A stretch of 64,000 nt of DNA from Thalassia testudinum (Eukaryota; Streptophyta; Magnoliopsida; Alismatales; Hydrocharitaceae). Position 1 is the stretch's first letter. Each line of letters opens with the position of its first letter. The position numbers and the translations under genes are program-made. This document shows positions 26,401 through 33,384 of this stretch, piece by piece. The stretch is taken from NCBI GenBank assembly GCA_037157565.1, contig JAZHRO010000024.1, positions 10,112,501-10,176,500 on the forward strand. The letters run 5' to 3'. Under the pieces are notes generated by a model that ran no database searches, was not told the origin of the DNA, and worked only from the letters and a program-made list of their open reading frames with translations.

Positions 26401-28105
26401 ATTTCTATCGCATCTGAGGAGCAGACAACAGATATTTTCACCAAGTCCTTGACCAGATCTTCATTTAGGTCATGTATATCCAAACTGAGCATGATAGATA
26501 TATATGCCTCAGCTTGAGGGGGAGTATTATTATACCATATATGTATTTTCTTTTTAGTTCTTTTTCTTGTGTGCTCCTTAGGGGCAAAGGTGTACTTTAC
26601 TCTTTTGGTCTCTTTTTATATAAGAGAGACCTAGGGTTACAATAAAACCATCTCATACCACTTCTGCCACATTTGAAGAACAGATAGCAGATATTTTCAC
26701 AAAGCCCTTGACCAGATCTTCATTTGAGTCATGTATATCCAAGCTGAGTATGATAGATATATATGTTTCAGCTTGAGGGGGAGTATTAACATATCATATA
26801 TGCATTTTCTTTCTAGTTTTCCTTGTGTGTTTCTTAGGGGCAAAGATGTACTTTACTCTTTTGATCTCTTTCTGTATAAGACAGATCTAATGCTACAATA
26901 AAATCATCTCGATTCAACCAACTCAACTCTTAGCTTTTTTTCATCCAAAGACCGAATGAGCGAGTTGTCGAGATCTATATTCGGGAAAATCTTGGCAAAA
27001 CCCTTCATGGATTGAAGGTGTCGTTATTGCGTGATATGGGTTTGAGATCAGTCAAACTGAGGTCGATGCATCATGCGAGTGCCTCCAACTTAAAGTCAAT
27101 TGGAGAGGCACAACTTCCCCAGCTTTCGTATCTTTGAACCATCCCACCAGAGCACACTGCAGTTGAACTCTTTGCATCCTGCACATGGATATCAAAACTC
27201 ACGTGTTATCCTGGATAACTCTTTACGTGTTATCCTGTATTTGCTAACTACGCCACCATGTAATAGCATACAACTAAAAATCATTTGGCTTGGGTGGAGA
27301 GGACTTCCATGTTATAAACCACTTGGTTCTGTATCTTTAGACATGGGACTATTCTTGTTTGGATATGAACTGAACATAGATGAAACACAAATTTTCCGAG
27401 TTGGATGAAGGAACTATTTTTGCAGGGTAAATGTGAACAGAATTGCCAGATAAGAGGTAGGAAAATACGAATTTGCCCAAGAATTTAAATGACTTGAAAA
27501 TTGATTCAAGCCGAAGATTTAACATTAAACAGTCCAGAGACTAACTTGAACATGAATTTAGCAACGATAGATCACTGCTACTATATATTTTGAGAACAAT
27601 CTATATTAATAATTCCATATTGCTTGCATATCTATGCTTGATGATGTGAGACAGGTTCCAGCATTAGCATTACAGTTTGTTGTATTACATAGCATGTTCA
27701 CCTTTTCTTATTCTTGCAAGCAGTATATTCTCAAGGTTGGCGAGGGTGATGGAGCTCAGTGTATCAGTGGATTCACTGCTTTGGACGTTCCTCCTCCTCG
27801 CGGTCCTCTTTGGTACTACCAATGCCCATCCTCTTTCCTGAGATCTCAGATCCTTTACTTACAGTTCCATTTATTTAAGCTATGGGAAAAATCCACGTCA
27901 CATTGATTTCAAGCATGTAGATATTACTGCTGTTGATCGCTAGACCGAACATGCTGACATTGTTGTCGCTCTTTGGTATTCTTCCAAGGCCTTTACTTCC
28001 TTTAAATGCATAATTTGCAGGATTCTTGGAGATATTTTCATGGGAGCGTATCATACGGTGTTCGACTATGGTAAGCTAAGAGTTGGATTTGCTGAAGCAG
28101 CATGA
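1443..28105 (+). CDS. Phytepsin-type vacuolar aspartic protease, 3' part (nine exons)
   Basis: A1-family aspartic protease with a plant-specific insert (PSI), a vacuolar or secreted acid endopeptidase. The coding exons are 1443-1611, 1695-1734, 1825-1889, 20223-20336, 20401-20465, 20547-20700, 20826-20945, 27724-27812 and 28021-28105. All introns are GT..AG. Together the exons give one open frame of 300 codons ending in TGA. In order: the end of the N-terminal lobe ([12 protein letters not shown]...), the second catalytic motif [12 protein letters not shown], the two saposin-like halves of the PSI with six visible cysteines and an N-glycosylation site NKT, then [32 protein letters not shown] and the C-terminal VGFAEAA. 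The first catalytic motif (DTGSS), signal peptide and propeptide are in exons before the window. No frameshift or stop interrupts the exons, so the gene is likely functional despite introns of 18.3 and 6.8 kb full of transposons. Confidence 0.93.
1695..1734 (+). CDS. Aspartic protease exon b
   Basis: Forty bases encoding [14 protein letters not shown], with ACAG before it and GTAATT after. It is too short for an ORF search, but the match to the phytepsin FDMGDVLIDG stretch and the fitting splice phases support it. Confidence 0.88.
1825..1889 (+). CDS. Aspartic protease exon c with the second catalytic Asp
   Basis: Encodes [21 protein letters not shown]. The DSGTS motif holds the second active-site aspartate of the A1 family. 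The exon ends at ACA before GTATGT, and the next exon lies 18.3 kb downstream. Confidence 0.93.
1890..7194 (+). other. First 5.3 kb of the giant 18.3 kb intron, no element recognised
   Basis: After the donor GTATGT the sequence is AT-rich with no supported gene. About 3480-4220 contains loosely repeated phrases around TTGCAAATCAGT. About 2450-2520 has CT- and GT-rich simple sequence. About 4680-4810 is purine-rich. None of the short open frames here resembles a known protein. Old, decayed transposon sequence is likely but cannot be shown by eye. Confidence 0.5.
7195..7346 (+). repeat. 5' LTR of the TRIM-like element
   Basis: About 152 bp. It shares long blocks with 8104-8259, for example the stretches around CTATGTAATTT and CTCCACCTTGCCT. 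It is followed two bases later by the primer-binding site. Confidence 0.75.
8104..8259 (+). repeat. 3' LTR of the TRIM-like element
   Basis: About 156 bp, homologous to 7195-7346 with many substitutions, so the insertion is not recent. Confidence 0.75.
8260..9600 (+). other. Intron sequence without a recognised element
   Basis: AT-rich. The open frame 8901-9137 matches nothing I recognise. The last part (from about 9350) may already belong to the decayed Copia fragment that follows. Confidence 0.4.
9601..10560 (+). pseudogene. Decayed Copia reverse transcriptase fragment
   Basis: Broken frames read like Copia RT. About 9640-9800 gives [10 protein letters not shown]...[10 protein letters not shown]...KMGIY, the EAMQDPRW...WELVPLP region. 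About 10230-10560 gives [40 protein letters not shown] and the start of the RNase H side, with several stops. LTRs were not found. This is an old coding remnant lying sense to the host gene. Confidence 0.65.
12359..12366 (+). repeat. Left target-site duplication of the hAT-like element
   Basis: GGTGAGGA, repeated exactly at 15193-15200. It lies in the LINE frame (codons for G-E-D). Confidence 0.8.
13100..14304 (+). pseudogene. Copia gag-protease-integrase start fragment inside the hAT-like element
   Basis: Broken frames read [14 protein letters not shown] and [14 protein letters not shown] (gag), [14 protein letters not shown] (zinc knuckle whose last Cys is Tyr), [15 protein letters not shown] (protease with DSGA), [11 protein letters not shown], and [11 protein letters not shown] (GAG-pre-integrase). 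It ends in [13 protein letters not shown], which matches the first residues of the integrase core. There are internal stops. It differs from the Copia element in the later intron (21505-26920) and so comes from another family. Confidence 0.75.
14140..15111 (+). CDS. Chimeric open frame: Copia piece + receptor kinase + hAT-like end (323 codons)
   Basis: A single open frame starts in the Copia GAG-pre-integrase piece, runs through the kinase fragment and ends in the hAT-like terminal repeats, where it reads a Cys/Arg-rich tail (for example [20 protein letters not shown]). No promoter is evident, and it lies in an intron in the sense orientation. It could be only the chance joining of open pieces. 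Expression has no support from sequence alone. Confidence 0.35.
   Translation: MGHLSLGNHHVIPQGSPTVVIGYNACQLEKRHWSTFRLRHVILDIWHVDAHRSMVGLLLISGLVFCCCHRRKAHEEAGHAWLPLSITSSGAKTTTVSYGSSLPSNLCCHFTFAEIKAATNNFDEKFLLGVGGFGKVYRGSIDDGMTMVAIKRANPMSEQGLHEFQNEIEMLSKLHHRHLVSLIGYCEENGEMILVYDYMAHGTLREHLYKSKNQPLSWKQRLEICIGAARGLHYLHTGAKYTIIHRDVKTTNILLDDNLVAKVSDFGLSKTGPSLDNTHVSTVVKGCRRNLLQCRSACRRNRQHAAEIVGMSAKFIGMPAAHL
14305..14993 (+). pseudogene. Captured fragment of a CrRLK1L (FERONIA/THESEUS-like) receptor kinase
   Basis: The translation has a membrane-segment end ([18 protein letters not shown]) and a juxtamembrane part. The kinase domain then follows: glycine loop [15 protein letters not shown] lysine, αC glutamate ([19 protein letters not shown]), catalytic HRD ([13 protein letters not shown]) and DFG ([10 protein letters not shown]). 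It stops after [10 protein letters not shown], just before the SFGYLDPEYF stretch, so the activation-segment end and most of the C-lobe are lost and an active kinase is unlikely. There are no stops in this part, and its base composition is richer in GC than the sequence around it. CrRLK1L genes usually lack introns in this region, so a DNA or RNA origin cannot be told apart. Confidence 0.85.
15193..15200 (+). repeat. Right target-site duplication of the hAT-like element
   Basis: GGTGAGGA, identical to 12359-12366. The LINE frame continues directly from it ([10 protein letters not shown]). Confidence 0.8.
16196..16600 (-). mobile_element. RTE-type LINE fragment (endonuclease start)
   Basis: On the minus strand the sequence reads [36 protein letters not shown], then [15 protein letters not shown], then [24 protein letters not shown]. 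This is the N-terminal endonuclease region of plant RTE LINE polyproteins (GTWNVGSLTGK...). Stops interrupt it. It ends where the L1 LINE 3' end begins, so one of the two was inserted beside the other. Confidence 0.75.
16530..16690. repeat. Imperfect tandem duplication beside the RTE fragment
   Basis: Two neighbouring blocks share the phrase GCGRAACTAGCTTCTT followed by CTCATGCGAGAA or CTTCATGTGAGAA, about 75 bp apart. Confidence 0.5.
17449..17481. repeat. (CT)n microsatellite
   Basis: A run of CT dinucleotides of about 33 bp inside the Mutator-like element. Confidence 0.95.
17570..19198. mobile_element. Repeat insert rich in AGACGTCT, probable LTR retroelement fragment
   Basis: The left part contains GGTGGAAACCCAAATCCGG and a stretch on adding introductory lines of the kind seen in Copia leaders and LTRs. 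The right end, read on the minus strand, starts TGTTTATTTTGATGATAACA, like SIRE-type Copia LTR starts. Between 18298 and 18835 the motif GACGTC occurs about a dozen times, mostly as CAGACGTCTG. No pol frame is present. Exact ends and the target duplication were not found, so the class is an inference. Confidence 0.45.
18298..18835. repeat. CAGACGTCTG palindrome array 1
   Basis: Irregularly spaced copies of CAGACGTCTG and one-base variants over about 540 bp. It includes AGACGTCT-TTTA-AGACGTCT at about 18674, the same composite found in the family B LTRs. Confidence 0.85.
19870..20222 (+). other. End of the giant intron
   Basis: Non-coding. It ends ...GACATTATGCAG, the acceptor for the exon at 20223. 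Confidence 0.7.
20223..20336 (+). CDS. Aspartic protease exon d (start of the PSI)
   Basis: Encodes [14 protein letters not shown], then [17 protein letters not shown] and WQLLLAD, the first saposin-like half with its first cysteine. It is in phase with exon c across the 18.3 kb intron and is followed by GTACGC. Confidence 0.93.
20401..20465 (+). CDS. Aspartic protease exon e (PSI)
   Basis: Encodes [21 protein letters not shown], with the two cysteines of the KxCSQIGLC motif. It is flanked by TTTTACAG and GTAAGTT. Confidence 0.93.
20547..20700 (+). CDS. Aspartic protease exon f (PSI, glycosylation site)
   Basis: Encodes [20 protein letters not shown], then [20 protein letters not shown] and [11 protein letters not shown]. 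It carries two further PSI cysteines and the N-glycosylation site NKT common to phytepsins. The donor GTGAAG is less usual but fits the phase. Confidence 0.92.
20826..20945 (+). CDS. Aspartic protease exon g (PSI end, C-lobe)
   Basis: Encodes [20 protein letters not shown] and then [20 protein letters not shown]. It closes the PSI and re-enters the protease C-lobe. The donor is GTACGT. The next exon is 6.8 kb away. Confidence 0.93.
20946..21504 (+). other. Start of the 6.8 kb intron
   Basis: Non-coding. From about 21086 (TGTTAGAGTTCATGG) the text has the look of an LTR or retroelement leader, with CTCTCTTCC-rich sequence up to 21470, but no partner repeat was found. Confidence 0.4.
21505..21644 (+). 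repeat. 5' LTR of the intronic Copia element
   Basis: TGTTAGCATACCATATTTG... to ...TCATTTCAACCA, about 140 bp. It matches 26525-26657 and 26784-26920, for example through TCTTGTGTGCTCCTTAGGGG and GTACTTTACTCTTTTGG. Confidence 0.85.
22015..22230. repeat. GC-rich minisatellite in the Copia leader
   Basis: Degenerate copies of a unit near GCATCGCCTAGGGTGCCGCCA repeat for about 200 bp between the primer-binding site and gag. The open frames here are a by-product of the repeat. Confidence 0.75.
22397..23515 (+). pseudogene. Copia gag and protease remnant
   Basis: Frames read [38 protein letters not shown] and [16 protein letters not shown]. These are followed by the zinc knuckle [14 protein letters not shown] (intact CX2CX4HX4C) and the protease motif [14 protein letters not shown]. 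At least two frameshifts and a TGA at about 22621 break it. Confidence 0.88.
23585..24650 (+). pseudogene. Copia integrase remnant
   Basis: The GAG-pre-integrase motif [13 protein letters not shown] is followed by the core pieces [12 protein letters not shown] and [14 protein letters not shown], then [20 protein letters not shown] and [17 protein letters not shown]. The DDE residues can be traced (with a Leu-Val-Asp, Ser-Asp-Asn and Ala-Glu-Arg context). A TAA near 24110 and frameshifts make it non-functional. Confidence 0.88.
24910..26460 (+). pseudogene. Copia reverse transcriptase and RNase H remnant
   Basis: RT is recognised from [56 protein letters not shown] and [10 protein letters not shown] (the YVDD-type box reads YVDL). 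RNase H is recognised from [20 protein letters not shown]. Several in-frame TAG and TAA codons, many at former CAG/CAA or TGG positions, interrupt it. Confidence 0.88.
26525..26920 (+). repeat. Duplicated 3' end: LTR, internal tail, LTR
   Basis: LTR copy 1 (26525 to about 26657) is cut short after ATCTCATACCA. A second copy of the internal tail (26658-26783) follows, with ATTTTCACAAAGCCCTTGACC as against ATTTTCACCAAGTCCTTGACC in the first. LTR copy 2 (26784-26920) is next. Copy 2 is more diverged from the 5' LTR than copy 1 is, so the two tails may come from different insertions. Confidence 0.75.
26921..27723 (+). other. End of the 6.8 kb intron
   Basis: Non-coding sequence without a recognised element. 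It ends ...TATTCTTGCAAGCAG, the acceptor of the exon at 27724. Confidence 0.55.
27724..27812 (+). CDS. Aspartic protease exon h (C-lobe)
   Basis: Encodes [12 protein letters not shown] and [17 protein letters not shown], plus the first two bases of a Trp codon that is completed at 28021. The donor is GTACTA. Confidence 0.93.
28021..28105 (+). CDS. Aspartic protease last exon
   Basis: Encodes [14 protein letters not shown], then [13 protein letters not shown] and TGA, the invariant C-terminus of phytepsins. Confidence 0.95.
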
Positions 28106-28789
28106 TACATGAGTCATGATACTGATCACATGTATATAGGTTGTTACGGAGCTTGAAACCATGTGGTTTAATGCCACAGATCCTCCGTTTCTGGTATCTG
28201 AATATTAACTGTAATTATCTAATGGAATGCAGGGACTGCGCTTTGTTCTGCCTCTTTTTTACGGTGCCCCTTTGTTACTGGACAACTTACAGTATCCAAT
28301 TCTCATCGGACATATGAAGAGGATTATGGGTTTTAAATTACAAAAGGTGATGATATAATGGGTCATCTCAGATATTTGGTTTGTCGAGGCGGGAGAAGCA
28401 GTCGGTGTTGTGAAATTACAACCTTGTCCTTGAGTAAAGATGGTAATTATTGTGGGACCTTCCACTGCAAGAAAAACATTCATTAACGTATCAATTAAAT
28501 TGGCCAAATCATCTCAAACATCTTATCTACGATAGCAACAAAGAAACTTATCTACGTTGAAGGATGGAGTAACGAGAGAATCTTCCTTTTGAAAAACGTA
28601 AAAGCGGGGAGGATGTGCCAAGCAGGGATGGGTGCACCTACTGTTATTTATAAGGCAGTGCGGAAGTCTTCTTTTTTTAAAATCTGCCTCTTTTCTCCCC
28701 CACCTTGGGGGCGTGTTGTTCAAATTAGCGGAGGGCCAACACATCGTTTGAACATTTGCACCTCTGTGTAGTTACATTAACATACCTCC
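28106..28789 (+). other. 3' flank of the aspartic protease gene
   Basis: Should contain the 3' untranslated region. No clear AATAAA was noticed close to the stop. No other feature was recognised. Confidence 0.4.
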
Positions 28790-29875
28790 AGAGGCAAAGG
28801 CCAAAGCTGTGGCCCGATGTGTACGTTCATCCTCCTAAGCCATATAGAATAGCGGGATCATGTGATACGAGTGGAGCCTCCTTGGAGGCGTGCACACCAC
28901 AAAATGCCTTTGTTCACCCTCTTCTGCATCTCCATGCATCGCTTCCATGGGATGCTCATCAATATGTTCCTAAGATTAGGAATGTACTTAACATCAACTT
29001 GCACCGAGAGGGCCTTCCAATCCAGGACATCAGAGAAGGGCAACACGTAATAGTCCGAACTCATGTTGGGAACACATTCAAGATAGATTGCCTCTGCCAT
29101 CCTTGGGGTACCTCGTACCCGCTCGGGCAAAGGCAATACTTGCTCTTCCTCATGATGTCTTAATATGATATCCCACTTGGGAGGTACTCAAACACCTGCA
29201 AGTCATTGACCTTGCCCTTCCAATGTTGGAGCAGCACAGGGCGAATTGGGCCATGAACTTCCCCAGAAAAGAACCCACGTATGGTTCGTTGAGTCGGGGG
29301 TTGCCCGCCAATGATTACTTGGTTCGTTCCTTCCTTGAGGTTGATCTCTGGGAGAGTGACATCCTTAAACAGGGTTGAACCCCTCGGAGGCTTTGGCATT
29401 ACAAAGGACCCTCATGGGATCGTTGTATAAATATGGCAAGGCAGCTGACGTGTGAGCCCCCTGCATGCCATATTGAGTGATCGCAAACACATGGTGACGT
29501 CAACCCTAGGTGCATCAAAAAATTTAATTAATGGTATGCGGTATTCAGTCTAATTTTATGGAAGTACACTATTAGGTGGCTAATTAGACATTTGAAACCG
29601 TTCTGTTAAGATATTACCGAAAAATGAAGGAACATGAGAGACGAGATTACCCAATCATGGCATGATACCAGGAAATGGTCAGCTCCAAGGCTCCTATTCC
29701 AATAAGGATACTTCTGTGCCATAACATTGATGTAGTCCTGAATCGAACGCTTCACTGTCTCGATGCCGAATTGAATGTGCTACGCTGGTAGACATACATG
29801 ACCATCTTGGTGATGCTTTGCGGAAGGAAATGGACATGGGCTTTGAGTAAGTTCATCTAATTAAAGTGGTTGTTA
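28790..29875 (-). pseudogene. Exostosin-family (GT47) glycosyltransferase pseudogene
   Basis: On the minus strand, about 29875-29655 reads SKAHVHFLPQSITKMVMYVY, then [20 protein letters not shown] and [15 protein letters not shown]. After an intron, about 29510-28858 reads ITQYGMQGAHTSAALPYLYN, DPMRVLCNAKASEGFNP, DVTLPEINL, EVHGPIRPVLLQHWKGK and YLPSGISY. It continues with MRKSKYCLCPSGYEV, MAEAIYLECVP, FSDVLDWKALSVQV and IPNLRNILMSI, then SIWLRRMNV near 28800. This is the C-terminal half of plant GT47 proteins, which act in the Golgi on wall polysaccharides. It is broken by a frameshift after GFNP, a stop after GISY, deletions in the PSGYEV region and an early end. The N-terminal part and signal anchor are absent. 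Confidence 0.82.
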
Positions 29876-30449
29876 CACATTCGTCGCTTAAATTGGATGC
29901 TGAAATTATTAACCATCCTACTTGCACCTTACATACGTTGAAAATGGATAAGTGTACACACGTACGTACGTATGCATGTTCGTAAAGATGATTACGATTT
30001 TAACCGATGAAAGGCAAACGCATTTCTGTATGACAGATAATTCGACATTCTAGAATGATGCTAGGGATCTAATTCTTAGAAAATCAACGTTCACAATTGA
30101 TTGGACTATGGCAGAACGGTGGATCTCGTCGGCTCTCGTCCCTTCCGTGTTGATGGTGTTGGATTGACCTGGAATTTTCAGAGTCTGCTACGGAATGGCG
30201 GGGGTCAGGTCATGGGTCAAACCAATTTAGTTGTCAATCCCTTGGTTGTCATAATGCCTGAAGTGTCCCGGGAAAAAAAGAAAAAAAAACGTGAAATGAT
30301 ATTTCGATAAGTACCTAAATTCTGTGCTGATTGATAATAGAAGCACAGAACCCAAGCTGGTTTTTGAATGGGATTTTTACGTGGATGTCCTTGAAATTAT
30401 CTTTTACGATTGACGTGGATCTCTCTCTCATGTTATTGGAATTGAAATC
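29876..30449. other. Gap between the exostosin pseudogene and the RTE LINE
   Basis: No supported feature. Some of it may be an older part of the RTE element (about 30310-30449) or the missing 5' part of the pseudogene. Confidence 0.4.
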
Positions 30450-31199
30450 GAAAGTGAATTACTTTTTTGCATTTAAGGTTTTATGCATCAAACTCATAAA
30501 GGATGTGCACGTTGGAGTTGTAGCTTGTATAAGAATTAAGAATGGATCGACGGATTACCTTGATATTACAATTAGTCTGCATTGAGGATTAGGTTTAAGT
30601 CCTTATCTATTTATCATGGTTATGGATGAGTTGAACCATATTCAAGCTAAGATGCTATTGTGTATATGTTTTTTGGCAATGACATTATATTGGTTTATGA
30701 GATAAGAGATGGAGTGAATAAAAAACTTGAGCTTTGGAGAGTGATCTTGGAAGCTAAAGGCTTATGCTTAAGAAGGACAAAGTGTATGAAATGGAAGTTT
30801 AGTGGCAGAGGGAACGATGGAGAGATGGATGTAAAAATTGAAAAAGAGTGCATTTTGAGGAAAGATGTTTTGAAATACTTGAGATCCATTTTTCAACAAA
30901 ATAGTGAAATTGATGAAGATGTTATACGTAAAATTAATGGAGGGTAATTGAAATGGAGGGGAACATCTGGTGTTATTTGTGATAAGAGAGTTTTTTTGAA
31001 AGTAGAGGAAAGTACTATTGTGTAGTTGTAGGACCTACCATGTTGTATGGTACTTCGAGATGTTGGGCCATCAACAATAGACATGTGCAAAAGATGTTAG
31101 CAGTAAAATTGAAGATATTAAGAAAGATGTGTGATCATACAATGAATAACTGTATTTCAAATAAGATTACCCAAGGAAAGGTTTGAGTGGTATTGATAC

Positions 31200-31204
31200 A
31201 TGAT
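31200..31204 (+). repeat. Target duplication ATGAT (left) of the solo LTR
   Basis: ATGAT lies directly before TGATGAGAACC and is repeated exactly at 34050-34054. Confidence 0.8.
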
Positions 31205-32025
31205 TGATGAGAACCTCATCATGAACTCTAACTAGAACATTTTGACATAAAAAATTGAACAAAAGCTCATATAAAACCTAAGGGAAGGCCTAAATTAGGG
31301 AATTGTTGAGCAAAGAATAAAATATTATATAAGGGGTAAAACTGTAATTTTACCATTACAGTACATGAATGGGATTTCTAAGGGTCTAGACACAAGTCAA
31401 GTGAACTTAATAAGAGAAAAACTGGGATGGTTTGGTCAGAAAAGGGTTATAACAAAATTTGGGAATTAAATGACATTCTGTAACCCTAAAACAAATTCAC
31501 TTTAATTCACGAAGTTTTAGGAAAGATAAAAATCAACTAAACCCTCTAAAATTCATAAAAAAATATCCCATAGGATTTAGAACCTTCAATTTGGCCGTTG
31601 GAACCTATCTTGACATAGATTGAGAGTCATACCTAATTTTTGACCTAATTTAGATTTTTATTCAAATATCTGGTCAAACATGGTCAAAATTAAAATCCAA
31701 CTTCACCACTGGATTCCTCAGGTCTAAATTAGGTTTATACCAAAATTTAGGCCTAAGGGAAGGTCGTCTTGACCCACTTTACAAAATGGTCCTTAATAAT
31801 TACTTTTTGACCCTTATCTTTTTGAAACCTTGCAAAGATCCCCCTATCTTTCCCGTCGTCTTCTTTAATCTGCTCCCTCTGCCACCCGCTGCGTAGGCCA
31901 TATCTTCAGCGACTTTGCGCGGAGGATGGTGCCGCACATGCATGGGGAGTCAGCCCCAGATTTGAAAGGAGAGCTCCTTACGAAGCCCCCTACCACATGG
32001 GCCGGCTCCCATGCCCTGTCGGCCG

Positions 32026-32059
32026 CCATACCTCTCGTGCGAACGCGCGAGAGGTATGG
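32026..32059. promoter_or_regulatory. Conserved inverted repeat in the family A LTR, copy 1
   Basis: CCATACCTCTCG and CGAGAGGTATGG form a perfect 12-bp stem around the loop TGCGAACGCG, about 70-75 bp upstream of the TATA-like TATTTAAGG. Confidence 0.7.
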
Positions 32060-33296
32060 GTCTCCGTCTGCCCACGTCTCCGGCGGGGTTTTTCTCGCCG
32101 CTTTTGCGCGCTTCGCGGCCGGCCGACACCTATTTAAGGAGTGACACCCTCTGTCGCATCCTTCAAGCTCTACTTGGCCTGAGAATCTCCTCAAATTCCT
32201 CTCCTCCCAACTCCGTCCATTCGCCCAGAGCTTTCGGCGACTCTCCTCCTCCTTTCTCGTCGCCCTACCACCATACCAGTGGCAGGGTTGCCTCTGCCAC
32301 CTTCCGCCACGCCACGCCGTATCAGCGGGCACCCTCCAACCCCTCTTTCTCGTTGCCGTCTCTTCCCTTGGGCGCCTTCGTCTTCGGCGACGACAGTACC
32401 AACCTCTCACCTCCGCCTCCTCCGTTCACTCCTGACTTACCAGCTAAGTCCCTCTTACTCTTCTCTTTAATTCCCCTCTATCAATTTGTTGTTTTGACCC
32501 CTCTACACCACCGTGCACCTTCACCATCTCCACCTCCGACCACCAACTCCGGCGAGGTCATTTCACCACCACAGACAGATCCACCCCTCGCCAACCAATC
32601 CCTAAGCATCACCTCCACCCACTGATCACCTTGTGACCCTTCATTCACTGTGCCAACCACCGTCGCCTCCCCCCAAACAAACCCACTCACACGGACTCAG
32701 ACCGACCTGGGTATGCACGCCTAGGTCACTCTGAGCCACGCTGACCACTGCGGTAACTTCGCCGTGCTCTGGCGAAGCCTGTCGAACGTTCTGACATGGC
32801 CACGAGGCCGTTTTGCTGATTTCAGGTCTCCGGCCTCCATCGCCATTGGCGTTGAGCTTGGAGCAAGCTCGCAAGCAGCTCCAGGCACTTCCAGCTCCAG
32901 GTGATGCGCCCAGGTTGCACGGAAGACTTCCGCGCACAACTCCAGATCTTCAATTGGCAGCGAAAACCTCGGCTGGAGTGGCTATTGCTCGCACTCCCTG
33001 CTACGGGCGCACGAGAGAGGAGGGGCGCAGATAGTCCCACTTCGGGTGTTTTCAAACGCCCCGCGACACATAAATTGTAAAAGTGATTGAGGCTTATCTC
33101 GTCATTCACATGGGGTGAGTTCCCTCTTACTTGCTCACCCAGCCTCATCCGCGACCACCCTTGCGGACCTGGCCCAACCCGATTACCCAAGCCTTGCACA
33201 CCTCGCCCACCATCGCACGCCGGTGGGCCTGGTCCCGGACACGTTACCCGACCCGTTTACCCGAACAGTCTCTGGGAGAGCGAACCCTAGAGTGGA

Positions 33297-33298
<2 letters not shown>

Positions 33299-33380
<82 letters not shown>
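33299..33380. repeat. (GA)n microsatellite
   Basis: About 82 bp of uninterrupted AG dinucleotides in the solo LTR. The other family A LTRs have only short GA or CT runs at the matching place. Confidence 0.97.

Positions 33381-33384
<4 letters not shown>

Larger units (their letters stand above)
21505..26920 (+). mobile_element. Decayed Copia retrotransposon in the 6.8 kb intron
   Basis: The 5' LTR is about 21505-21644, followed by the primer-binding-site-like TGGTATTAGAGC. The body has gag, protease, integrase, RT and RNase H in that order, which is the Copia arrangement, and it is broken by many stops. The right side has two LTR copies (26525 to about 26657 and 26784-26920), separated by a repeat of the last 130 bp of the internal region. 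The polypurine tract GAGGGGGAG precedes each. It is sense to the host gene. The target duplication is uncertain (CAACT near both outer ends). Confidence 0.88.
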
